37,500 nucleotides of DNA. It comes from Chondrilla cf. caribensis. Its lineage: Eukaryota > Porifera > Demospongiae > Chondrillida > Chondrillidae. The notes beneath the pieces were generated by a model that saw only the letters and a program-made list of their open reading frames with translations, made no database searches and had not been told where the DNA came from. The position numbers were made by a program, and so were the translations under genes. The stretch spans positions 2,623,289 to 2,660,788 of the forward strand of contig OZ026566.1 in the NCBI GenBank assembly GCA_964020155.1. The letters run 5' to 3'. Shown here one piece after another: positions 1 to 28,900 of this stretch (its first letter is position 1; the number at the start of each line of letters is the position of its first letter).

Positions 1-138
<138 letters not shown>

Positions 139-171
139 ATGTGTGTGTCCTTGTGTGTATTTGCAACTCAC

Positions 172-3100
172 TCCAATTGAAAACAGGGAGTTATTGTTAT
201 TCTCCGGAGCACTACAAGGTGCTAAGAACAGTTTGGGCCGATAGTCCTCTTCATCCTGCAATTGGTTGCTCTTGATACAGTTCAGGATCCAGTCGGGAGT
301 GACAACCTTGATATGGAGGTCCTTGTGAGACTGGGTCCACTTGTACTTCGACTGTGAAGGTATCAAATGCAACATATACCATGTAAGTACATATGTATAG
401 AATCGACAAAGATAGAGAACTGAACAAACATAATATGTACATACGTACTGGTACAGCATGTACGTATGTAGGGCAATGTGCTTATGGAGACACAATGTAT
501 ACATACAGACACAATATAATATACGTACATCAAATACTTGTTAATTCGGCGTAATTTGTTTTCAAAAATATGGTGGATTAACGAGTTTGGCAAATCAATC
601 GGATGTTAATTAGTAATTGTATGTTATATTGGTATTGCAAAATAATTGTGGCAGATTAAAAGGTTTGGCAGATGGTGGCGGATTAACAAATGTTTACTGT
701 ATAATATAATATGCAAGTATATGTGTAATACACATGATATGTACCAGTACCCACATCCATACATATGTATGTATGTATGTGGGTACTATAATCACCAATT
801 TAGATTTTCCTGCATATTGGACTATGTGAGAACCACGCATCAACCAATACCAAGACACAGATAATCGTCCTGTTTCATCCCCCACCCCCCACCCCCCACC
901 CCTGAAGTACTCTAATAAGTTTGAGACAGTTTGGCTGAGGTCTGCTTACGTGAAATGCCTCAACTGAATCTCAGCATAGCAATTCAAACGTGAGGGTGAC
1001 ATCAACAGATAAAGGACATGTTGAGTTTTACACACTCAAATACTACAGGTGTGTCCAAGTGAACAATCGAACACATTGTAACATCAGCAATAGCCATTAC
1101 TGGACATTACACTTACCCAAGATCTACAAGAAGGTATGTACATGAATACATATGGGACTCACTGAATGTAAATCCATGATCAACAAATGTGTGCAATTCT
1201 TGTCCAACCTCTGCTGCCATTTTCCCCCATTGTAGACTGTCATGGACCATAATCGATCCTGGTCCTTCGTACACAGCTGCAACATGTGCATGTACCACAG
1301 TCAAGACCAGAATGACGGGAAGTCACGTCGCATGTGATCTACACTCATATGTAGTGTACAGTATTTGCCTGCACGTTTGTACAGGTATGAAATGTATACG
1401 TACGTACATACGTATGCATATAAAACTTATACACATCTACGAATGCCTGTCACACATGCATGGCTACATATGTATACTCAATACTCACAAACATTCAAAT
1501 TCTAACAAGAGATAACATTTCAACTAAAATACACATGAATGTATTCACATATGTATGAATATACGTACATATTACATTTCACATGTATGAAAACTAATGT
1601 GAAGTGTAGAATCATAGGAATAGGTTCATCTTGCTAAATGTAGTGTGACATACATATACGTATGAGAAGGACAACGTGTATCATGTCATACTTCATGGGA
1701 TGCACGACACCTACCCTTGAGGAGCAAAATGTGAGTCCACTGAACAAACTCTTACGCTTGATTTGAAAAGGCTCAGTACTGGGATGACAGTCAAGGATGC
1801 ACTGCGATACAATGGCTGTTCACTCATATCTACACATGCATGCACTGTAACACACAGGCAACCATTACAAGTGTAAGCAACATGTACCCTCAAATGCATT
1901 AACACTTTAAACGGTTGCTAAATCTTGTAACTAAATGTATGTGATACAATGATGTTGTTCCAATTCTCAATCGACACTGCAAAATATCACAACACACACA
2001 TATCACGGCCTGAATAACAATATTCTGTTTTGCTGGCAGTAAACACACAACAGTGTAATAGCATGTGTGCCGTGTGGTACATCTCTACCACCTGCTATCA
2101 CACCAGGAAGTGCAATCTCATGGCAACCAGCAGATGTGCTAACATTACACATAACAGGTCATACTGCTGGTGACAACTACACACATACTTATACATACAT
2201 ACATATATTAAGACTGGGATGATTAATCATAGGATTATCATTGATTAATATGATTATCTCCAATACTGGAAGTAAATTGATTAAGCATCGGAAGCAATTA
2301 CGTATGTGAGTAGAACAGGGAGCCCCCCCACCTTATTACCCAGAACCTTCACTCCATGGGTTCAATTTTGTACTTCAAGAGTACCTGAAATGTGAAAAGG
2401 ACTCTAAAGACTCCACATCATGACCAAAGGCTGACTACTAAGTCTAATCAAGTGGGAGTGGTTTTTGGTTATGCCCACTCAATTATTTCTGACAATTAAT
2501 CAATTGGTTACTATGCATTGAAAATGGATTTGAAAATTACAGTTGATTTCTAGCTCTGGTACGTACATATGGTCAAATTATACAAATTATGTGCAACAGT
2601 ATACAGGTGTATGGTCTTCAGTGTATATGTTATAATATGTGTCAGTGCTGAGGCAAAGGGGCTGCAATACACACACTGCATGTAACAATAAGCATGGTGA
2701 AGGTACAGTGGAACCTCTCTATTACAAACCTCTGAATTGCAGTAACCTCTATAATAAGGACACCATTCTGTGTCCCAGTGTAGTACTGTAGTGTATTAAG
2801 TGACCTCTGAATTGAGGAAACCTTTGTAATAAGGACTAGAATTAAGGTCCCAAAGTGTCCTTAATAGAGAGGTTCCACTGTATTACATTATGTGCAGTTC
2901 ACAGAGGATACAGCAATGGGGCTCCACACTTCTGGGACAGCAGGACCCACTGTGAAGACACTATTACAGGCATGTGGGTGTCTCCTTCCAAGACTATGTC
3001 ATCGGTAGCGGCTGAACGGTCACAAACTATCACGTCTACTAGCTCAGTACAGTAATACTCCAAAGAACCTTCTTCTTGTCGCAATATATCCTTGATCTAC

Positions 3101-3260
3101 GGTTAAGGTAATGGAAATGGACGGACCGTTCAAAATAGCATATGGTATATACCATACCATCATACCATACTAGTACTGTACCGGACATGTACCTAACCGT
3201 TTCGACGTTGTCGACAGCATCTTTGGCAAGGTAAATACGAAAATCTTTGAAAATTCCCAT
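172..3260 (-). CDS. PAXIP1: PTIP/PAXIP1-like tandem BRCT protein, 5' part (partial)
   Basis: Five exons on the minus strand: 3198-3260 (start ATG at 3260), 2903-3096, 1756 to 1801 or 1822, 1163-1276, and 172-351. The gene then continues past the left edge after a GTGAGT donor. Together they give about 200 residues with two BRCT units. BRCT1 is in exons 1-2 and contains PVIVSSQWVLLS. BRCT2 is in exons 4-5 and contains NGGKW, DKNCTHLL and the hallmark KVVTPDWILNCIKS followed by DEEDYRPKLF. The layout, a start directly before BRCT1 and an RLW segment before BRCT2, matches what I recall of the PTIP N-terminus, where the BRCT pairs act in MLL3/4 histone H3K4 methylation and DNA-damage signalling. 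The exon 3 acceptor is undecided: both candidates (1801, 1822) keep frame. Another tandem-BRCT family such as TOPBP1 is less likely but not excluded, because the C-terminal BRCTs lie outside the window. Confidence 0.72.
533..703. mobile_element. MITE-like element, GGTGGATTAA family, copy 1
   Basis: Contains acttgttaattc at the left, atatggtggattaacgagtttgg inside, and gtggcagattaa, ggtggcggattaac and tactgta at the right. The same ordered blocks recur at about 8079-8233 and 37075-37255. No coding capacity. In intron 4 of the PTIP-like gene. Confidence 0.6.
879..902 (-). other. Potential G-quadruplex in the PTIP-like intron 4
   Basis: C runs of 5, 6, 6 and 4 separated by single A bases. On the minus strand, the gene's sense strand, this is four G runs with 1-nt loops, the most stable class of parallel G4. 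Confidence 0.7.
1823..2703. other. PTIP-like intron 2 remainder
   Basis: Non-coding between exon 3 and the MITE. Near 2217-2290 there are several GATTAAT/TGATTA motifs close together. No supported exon or RNA gene. Confidence 0.5.
2704..2882. mobile_element. MITE with perfect 19-bp terminal inverted repeats, TA target site
   Basis: CAGTGGAACCTCTCTATTA (2706-2724) is matched exactly by its reverse complement at 2862-2880, and both ends are flanked by TA. Total ~175 bp without coding capacity. The inside holds two direct copies of a gacctctgaattg...gtaataaggac block. TA duplication and a CAGTNGAACCTC end fit the Tc1/mariner-pogo superfamily. Sits in intron 2 of the PTIP-like gene, 20 nt from the donor of exon 2. 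Confidence 0.88.
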
Positions 3261-3599
3261 AAATAGAATTCAGTACGCAAATTAGAAAGATCTCGCAAAG
3301 GTATTTCGGAGGATCTCTGACCTGTCCGATTCAATTCACACTAGCCGCAACTTCAGACGCCATTTTATAGGGTTAAGTCCAAGGTTCCAATCCGATTCCA
3401 AAAGTAGACTACGGTTGGAAGTGGCTATTGGGCCATGGACCGGCAGATTTCTGCATACACTGACTCACGTACGGTCGGGTGCATACCATTGCTTTACGGC
3501 TTCAGAACTGCCCTGGGTTCCTCTGTGGCCAGTTTCCGAAAGGGATTACTTCGATAGATGAAGAAAATATCTGAATATCGCCCATAGACTGGAAGTAGA
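3261..3599. promoter_or_regulatory. Shared divergent 5' region of PTIP-like and KLC genes
   Basis: 339 bp separate the start codons of the minus-strand PTIP-like gene (3260) and plus-strand KLC (3600). The stretch is free of the microsatellites that fill the neighbourhood. It carries a YY1-like motif (AAAATGGCGTC on the minus strand, 3356-3366) next to an AT stretch TTTTATAGG (3363-3371), and an inverted CCAAT box (ATTGG, about 3427). Both 5' UTRs and promoters must lie here unless non-coding upstream exons exist. Inference from position plus motifs; no transcription start data. Confidence 0.6.
3356..3366 (-). promoter_or_regulatory. YY1-like site (AANATGGCG)
   Basis: Reads AAAATGGCGTC on the minus strand, 92-96 nt upstream of the PTIP-like ATG. 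AANATGGCG is the known YY1 core often found just downstream of transcription starts in TATA-less animal promoters. A single short motif match. Confidence 0.4.
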
Positions 3600-9836
<6,237 letters not shown>

Positions 9837-10029
9837 CGAACAACCATTTTATCTCTCAATACATGAATTGATAGCAGCAGCAATCAAATAATGTAACTGC
9901 TGTGTATACATGTAATATAAGTGGTCATTTAAGTTAATATTTTCTGTAAAATGTTGATAATAGTTACAAATAATAGCATTTATAGTAAAATGAAGGTGGA
10001 GAGCACAATCAACACCAACGTTAACCGTA

Positions 10030-10172
10030 GTTTGGATCATGTAGTAACCTTAACCTTGTCCAACATTTGAGATCAAAATCTCACCAGTATGAAGAAAAGA
10101 TGGTTATATGGGGAAACTTGAGGGGCATCCATCCCCAATGTGATAATGATTGCGCTATTGAATGTGACAAAT
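10030..10172 (+). repeat. Repeated 3' module, KLC copy
   Basis: About 140 bp, starting GTTTGGATC and including CATTTGAGATCAAAATCTC and GAGGGGCATCCATCCCC, 193 nt after the KLC stop. It is nearly identical to the reverse complement of 11794-11932. Differences are a few substitutions and small indels. Contains the local palindromes GAGATCAAAATCTC and GGGGCATCCATCCCC. Confidence 0.85.
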
Positions 10173-10355
10173 AAGGTCATACATGACTTTGCACTTTTAT
10201 GTTAATTCAATCAATACTGATATCATTATGAAAACAAATTGTATAGTGCACTTCATCCTCCTCCGATCCCTCACACAGACAATGTAAGATTTGTAATGAC
10301 CAAATTATCATACAATCAATATAATTACATGTATTTGTATGTAAATATCCACATG

Positions 10356-10363
10356 CATATATA

Positions 10364-10418
<55 letters not shown>
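10356..10418. repeat. (TA)n microsatellite
   Basis: About 60 bp of alternating TA with one phase slip, in the KLC/TDRD9 intergenic region. Confidence 0.95.
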
Positions 10419-10421
<3 letters not shown>

Positions 10422-10687
10422 TATGGTATACATAATTTATGGATTGTATGAACTACAATAATAGTCAGTACAAGTGTAATCTTAGTTTCTGTTGAAGACA
10501 CATGGCAGTAGGGTCCTGGTGAATATTCTCCTTATCTGTCCCTAAGTTTTTTTGAGACTGAGGTTCTTAGTAGGAGGAGGACTAGGAGAATCTTCCTTGA
10601 TGAAATTCTTACATAATATCCTAGCCTGATAGGAGTGACATTTGGGTATATTCTATATTACGAGGAACAAGAGAAGACCCAAGTTCA

Positions 10688-10693
10688 AATAAA
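10688..10693 (+). terminator. Candidate AATAAA poly(A) signal of KLC
   Basis: First plain AATAAA on the plus strand that I found after the KLC stop (about 850 nt downstream). Variant signals closer to the stop cannot be excluded. Confidence 0.35.
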
Positions 10694-10889
10694 CACTGGT
10701 CACAAGACTAACTGATGGTGTGTATGTCCAATGTAATTCCCTCATTTCCCATGAGCTATGCCAGAAGATGTGCAGCCTTCTTCTGTGTATTCTCTCCCAT
10801 ACATTGAGAAATAGTAAGCACTTCTGTATGTAGCTGGGGTTACGAGCCACGTACAGAGATATGCTGTTGACCTGTCAAATTGTAATGCT

Positions 10890-11313
10890 GATCACCACGG
10901 CCTCTCCAGTACCCATGTTGTGCATCATAGCACAAATTTTGATGTATTTACACCCTCCTATGGCTGGTATGGACCTTCTGGTAACCAACAAGATATGTTT
11001 TGTCATCAGTCATCATAGTTGCCCGATGTACATATGATAGATATAATAATACATCTACTTTAGTATGTGTAATATAGGTGCTCTAGTCATCACTGTGACA
11101 ACGTGCACCCAGGTGATTTACATTCTGTTGCTGGTCACCATGGGCTGCCCAATATCCATAGCAAACTCAACAATGCAAATACTGATCCATGCACACCCTC
11201 CTGAATGTGTTATGTACCATGTGGTGACCAGCTGGGAAATCATGTCATATTTGATGCTGATCACCATGGTCCCTCCATTGTCAATGGGATGAATCATAAC
11301 ACATACTGATGTG

Positions 11314-11320
<7 letters not shown>
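10890..11320. repeat. Three diverged copies of a dispersed unit
   Basis: Segments starting near 10893 (CTGATCACCACGGCC), 11130 (CTGGTCACCATGGGC) and 11259 (CTGATCACCATGGTC) share a ~60 bp pattern: gatcaccatgg, then a ccctcc-like block, then aaca-rich sequence. Spacing is irregular, so this looks like an old local duplication, not a satellite. No ORF of note. Confidence 0.5.

Positions 11321-11361
<41 letters not shown>
11315..11361. repeat. (CA)n microsatellite
   Basis: Intergenic CA tract at the end of the diverged repeat block 10890-11320. Confidence 0.95.
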
Positions 11362-11367
<6 letters not shown>

Positions 11368-11665
11368 GTGCACATGCGCATACTCTCACACATGCATGCA
11401 TGTACACATCCAGTACATACCCACACCCATGTACTGCATCAATGTGTACTCATGGATAACCAGATACGTTTTAGTCAAGATGTAGTTAGCTATTATACTT
11501 AACCATGCAGATAATACGACTATAGATAATACTCACGACTGTAAATATTGTACATACTGTATAATATTATTATAATAATTTGTTACTTATACATGTGAAT
11601 CAGTTTGTATGTGTGAAGGATCGGAGAAAAGTATAAAATGTAATTTATAATAATTATAATTATAA

Positions 11666-11671
11666 TTTATT
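11666..11671 (-). terminator. Candidate AATAAA poly(A) signal of TDRD9
   Basis: TTTATT on the plus strand gives AATAAA on the minus strand about 447 nt past the TDRD9 stop, in an AT-rich stretch. Its use would put the repeated module at 11794-11932 inside the TDRD9 3' UTR. Confidence 0.5.
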
Positions 11672-11793
11672 GGGTTTCATAATTGATTAAAATCAGTCTA
11701 CTAAAAAGTGACAAGATACATGACAACAATAACACCACAGATCAATATGAGGACTACACACAACACAACATGGTCTTAAGAGATGGGGTAAGA

Positions 11794-11932
11794 ACTCATT
11801 TGTCACATTTAATAGCACAATCATCACTACATTGGGGATGGATGCCCCTCAAGCTTCCCCATAACCATCTTTTCTTCATACTGGTGAGATTTTGATCTCA
11901 AATGTTGGACAAGGTTACTACGCGATCCAAAC
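11794..11932 (-). repeat. Repeated 3' module, TDRD9 copy
   Basis: Inverted partner of 10030-10172. Read on the minus strand, the TDRD9 sense strand, it is the same sequence in the same sense, 185 nt after the TDRD9 stop. Genomically the two copies form an inverted repeat with a ~1.6 kb spacer. Confidence 0.85.
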
Positions 11933-12117
11933 TTCAAATGACACAAGGAACACGACACGTCAACAGCTTCTTGGTTACTAGATACAGTGAAATAGATCAG
12001 AAGATAGTAAACTTCTGTACTTCAAGCTCACCCAAAGTTCTCTCGCCATCCTTGTCACAATACAAAATGCATACAAATTTGTAACGGTGTACACACACAA
12101 CACATGTACACCCACAC

Positions 12118-24771
<12,654 letters not shown>

Positions 24772-25967
24772 TGTTATTCCAAGATGATATCATGTATCAA
24801 TCCAACTTCAGGTACGCCATATTATGCAGCGCGTGTAATAAAGATGGCGCTAAAACTAAAAATATCACGTGTTTCAAAAAAATCACTGCAGCTGTTGACG
24901 TTTACTGCTATGGTAAACTACAAACGTCGATTCTTATCACAAAAATTACATAAACATGTAATGCCCAGAGATACACGATTGGTTATAATTATTAACGTTA
25001 CTAGTAGCTGTAACAGTTATAATAATTATTACTATTACTCCATTGGACAGCAACTGTTATGACCATACAGATATTCTACACTACAACATAATAGTATATA
25101 CAATATTATTATTGTAAGTACGTTATACCACCATCACTGTCTCACCTCAGATAGGTAAGATAAACAGATGTCTATATAAAAGAGTAACTTGCATACATTC
25201 TAGTTCACTTCATTTCCTCTGGGTATAAATCGATGAGAAATTAGATCAATCTGTTATGTTCTCTTTGAGTCTGATCTCAATCGAACAATTGCAAGTTGAA
25301 CAGTGGGTCTATAGGGAATCTGACCAATGGTTATATAATATAAAGAATGTGAGAGTGGTGAAGTAGAAGATATCTGCCACTGGTTGTTGCAGTGCCCTGC
25401 CTGAGAATGCTTCAGGCTACCACTGATAGATGAAGTCGCTGAGATGGATGGCTTTCGAAGAAAGAGTAGCAGAGGACAGACAGCTTTCATATTATCACAG
25501 TCCTGTTCAAAGAGTAGTATTTAAACCCATCTTAGTGTAATGCAGTGTGCCAGATTTGGTGTGTAACTCATTATTTTGTCATTGTGATGGATTAGTATAC
25601 TAGATACTCCATAGTTAGTTCTGATGACTTATGTGTATTGATGTATAGTGCTACATATAGGACCATTGGTATGTCCTAGCACCTTCTGGTGTAGTACACT
25701 CAAATAATCATGATTACTTGATTGATATAATATACCAGCTGCAGGGATCCTTCCCTCCATCTTTGAGAAAGTGTCAGAGTACAAACTATACCCTTGGCCA
25801 CTGCATTCAGCTCATGATCGGGCCAAGGCCTATACACCATAATACCATGAGGCATGTGCTCAAGATTGCACTCAATATAAAATTTTCCCTCGTCATTACA
25901 TGCTTCAATTTACGGTCTAAAGAAAATAAAATTGAGTATACTGCAATACTATGAGCTATGTTCCATA
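24772..25967. other. Intergenic TDRD9 5' / MTA 3' region
   Basis: The first ~100 bp next to the TDRD9 ATG are the likely promoter; the rest would be the MTA 3' UTR and spacer. AT-rich and free of long microsatellites. No exon, RNA gene or clear poly(A) signal found. Confidence 0.5.
24810..24850 (-). promoter_or_regulatory. Pair of YY1-like sites upstream of TDRD9
   Basis: ATAATATGGCGTACC on the minus (sense) strand near 24810-24822 and AAGATGGCGC on the plus strand at 24841-24850 flank the likely start region, 40-80 nt above the TDRD9 ATG at 24771. Two ATGGCG cores in opposite orientation in a microsatellite-free stretch suggest a TATA-less promoter. Motif evidence only. Confidence 0.4.
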
Positions 25968-28900
25968 TCACTTTCTGTCGTTCAGTGTCATCTTGGTGGG
26001 AGATCTTGCAGCTTTAAGTAACTCTTTCTTTCCAACCTCTGATCTAATCTTCCTGAATGAAATGAACATTGCAATTCAGAATCAAGTATTGCACAAATTC
26101 AAGTGAGAGGAGAGCTCACACTAACCGCAGAGCTTCATCAGCTACCAGGTAATAGTCTGTATCAGGCCCTTCAGAGTTGGTGTTGCGACGGATCTTGTTC
26201 AGTGGACTCTCACCAAGCATGTCTGCTTTTCGTTTTCGCACAACAACATCCTTCTCAGCAACAGTTGCATCCTCGATACCAACAGTCTTACCTGTGAGTG
26301 TGCAGGAAAGGATGCATAATAACCAAAGTCTGTTAACATGTAAAAGAGCAGGCACATATCAGACCACACCTAAAACAAAGCACATGATTGTTTGAATTGT
26401 TTACAGCAAAGTTGGTAGGCACAGAATCCATCTTTGCAAATAATTGTTACAGACCTAGTGTATACAGTGCATGTGTGTTAGCTAAGTCAACGAAAGATAA
26501 CATCTGTAACCTTTTATTTCCTTGATTTTGGCTGGGCCTATGGCAGGCTGGGGTGGTTGGGGAAATATGGGAGGCTTCCTCATAGCAGAGGGAAGTGGTG
26601 ATATGGGTGTTGGCGTCTTTATGAGTGTCTTCCTTGGGCTTGGTATGGGAGCTGATCTCAGATTAGCAACGATTCCTTCAAGCTCTCCGCTGGGAGTTGA
26701 AGGACAAATCCCTTTACGCACAGAACCCTTTCTTGAGTTGGACTGGGCCACTTCAACTATGTACATGCAAATTAATAGATATTCAATGGAATTTTCAATA
26801 ATAAAATGTATTGTAGCTTCATGATAGTGCATCCTGTATTCTCTAAGCACTAGCTGTGAGCAGGGGTCTGGGTCTAGCTGGATACAGCTCATGATCTGAA
26901 TTTAGGCCCATTTCATACCAGTTGTCCCAACCAGAGTCAGAGTGATGTAAACAATGTATGTACGTATGATAATATTACAATGCAAATGGCAATAAAAAAC
27001 ACTGGTAAGGTGTTTGTCCATAAGATACACTTGCCACACAGGAGTTGCAATTCCTGCTCTTTGAAGGATCCATTGGAAATTATACTCAACAAGAATATTA
27101 CTGCCTTAAAGTGTGTTTGACAAATGCTATTCTTATGCTAAATTTCACAGTTGTGGCTTGAAGTCTCAAGACACCAGAGACGAAATGTACGTACGTAAGT
27201 CACTTCAGCCAGTCTTCAACATTTAACACAATATGAACACATCAAGGTAAGATACTAGTATACACATACGTACGCACATACGCATGTTGTAATAGTACAG
27301 GCAGAGACGATAGGGCTTTGCATGGAGGGAAAATACCTGAGAGAAATGTAGTGTCTGTTAGTGAAGCTAGCATGCAGCTATTGAGGTATAGCATTCAAGT
27401 ACATACATACAATAAGCAGATGGTCATCCAGGATTGTTGTTTGCTCATGGCCATGTGTGACAGAGCACCTATCAGTGTCTGACCCTGAGGTGATATCTAA
27501 TCAACAGTTATTTGTGTTTACTTTATGGAACAATAGTTTCAACTATAGTTAATTTACTACTAGACAAGTTCTGCAGGGCAGACCTTTGTTGTAAGATACA
27601 TAGGTCCTTTTTGTGTCACACTTTGTTTTGTTGTTGTGAGTAACAAGATTTCTTTTTTAGTTTGAGTTGAATCCTAGGTGTTGAGTGTTTAGTGTTTTTG
27701 CTGGAGTTCTAATAATTCTCTTATGGTGAAGTGTTCTCACTCGAAACTACTTAGTTCGGTACATGTACAAGAATTAAAGAATCATACTACTAGTACCGAC
27801 GTTACATACAGACACACATGCGCACTACTATCATGGAGTAATTTGCTGTCTGCTATGCTTCGCATGTTTCACATAGGACACACTCACCACTTGGTAGATC
27901 AGTGATGTTGATCACCTGAAAAGGGTTCTTTGCCAACTTCAGCAGTGTATCTTGACCAATCCTCTCCCTGATGTAGTGGGTGACCCCGTTGGCCACATAC
28001 AGAAAAGGTCCCTTGGGCTGCACTGCCGGTCCCTTTCGACGCTGGAGAATGGAACATATTAACTTAAAGCATAACAAGATATTGGCGTTGTCAAAATATC
28101 ACAAACAAACCTTGTTAGGTACATGACGGTTAGTTTGGGATGATTGTTGTGATAATTCTGAATGTGGAGGACAATTTTTGTAAACCTTAAGAGACTCAAA
28201 AGCTTCATATGTAATTTGGTGGACAAAGATAAGGGGTTACATACATAGCTTACCTTTGTTTTTGCTCAACACAGCTGCAAATGAACAACTTTTGTCACTG
28301 ATTTCTACATAACAGACAGAATAATAGTGAGTGAACAGATGAGTCCAAGAACGGTATCATAGACACATGCTTGGACAAGAACCGGATCACACTCAAATTG
28401 AAACACACCCCATTTGGTAGGCAGCTTGAGACCTCCATATTTCCTCCAGTAAACCATGCAGAAATTGCAGAGTCGGCACTGCTCCTGGGTTGGGCCCCAC
28501 GAGTACCACCTCTGAGCAGTAGTAGCTGTGTAAGGGACCACAAACGTATGCACACACATCCATAAGTAGCGTACTATGAATGTTAATGCAAGATTCTGGA
28601 CTCAACCATAATTAGCGCAAATGTAGTATGTATGCATGCAAGTATGCAACCACAGATGTACGTACACACATAACTATGTACAAGTATATGTACTCATGTA
28701 TGTTTAGCATACAAACACAAACATAATCTACAATTAAATTATATCAGGCAGACATGGTGGGTTGTTGAGCCTCAGAATATGCAGGAGGGATAATAGAGGC
28801 CATACTGCACAGGAAGGTGGTCACATAAGGTCAGATGTGTGTGTGTAAACAAACTTTACAGAGACTGCAGAAGTGTACATACGTACATATATGGAGGAAC

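Larger units (their letters stand above)
9837..12117. other. Convergent 3' intergenic region KLC/TDRD9
   Basis: Holds the 3' UTRs of both convergent genes. From left: presumed KLC 3' UTR, first arm of the shared module (10030-10172), a (TA)n tract (10356-10418), three diverged copies of a repeat (10890-11320), a (CA)n tract, AT-rich DNA with the TDRD9 poly(A) candidate, second arm (11794-11932), presumed TDRD9 3' UTR. I found no supported coding exon. Confidence 0.7.

Noticed and set aside
10030..11932. Autonomous DNA transposon bounded by the 140-bp inverted arms
   Set aside because: The 1.6 kb interior has no transposase-like frame and no convincing target-site duplication; described as a repeated 3' module instead.
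9837..12117. Extra gene in the intergenic region
   Set aside because: Only short frames without splice context or recognisable domains.
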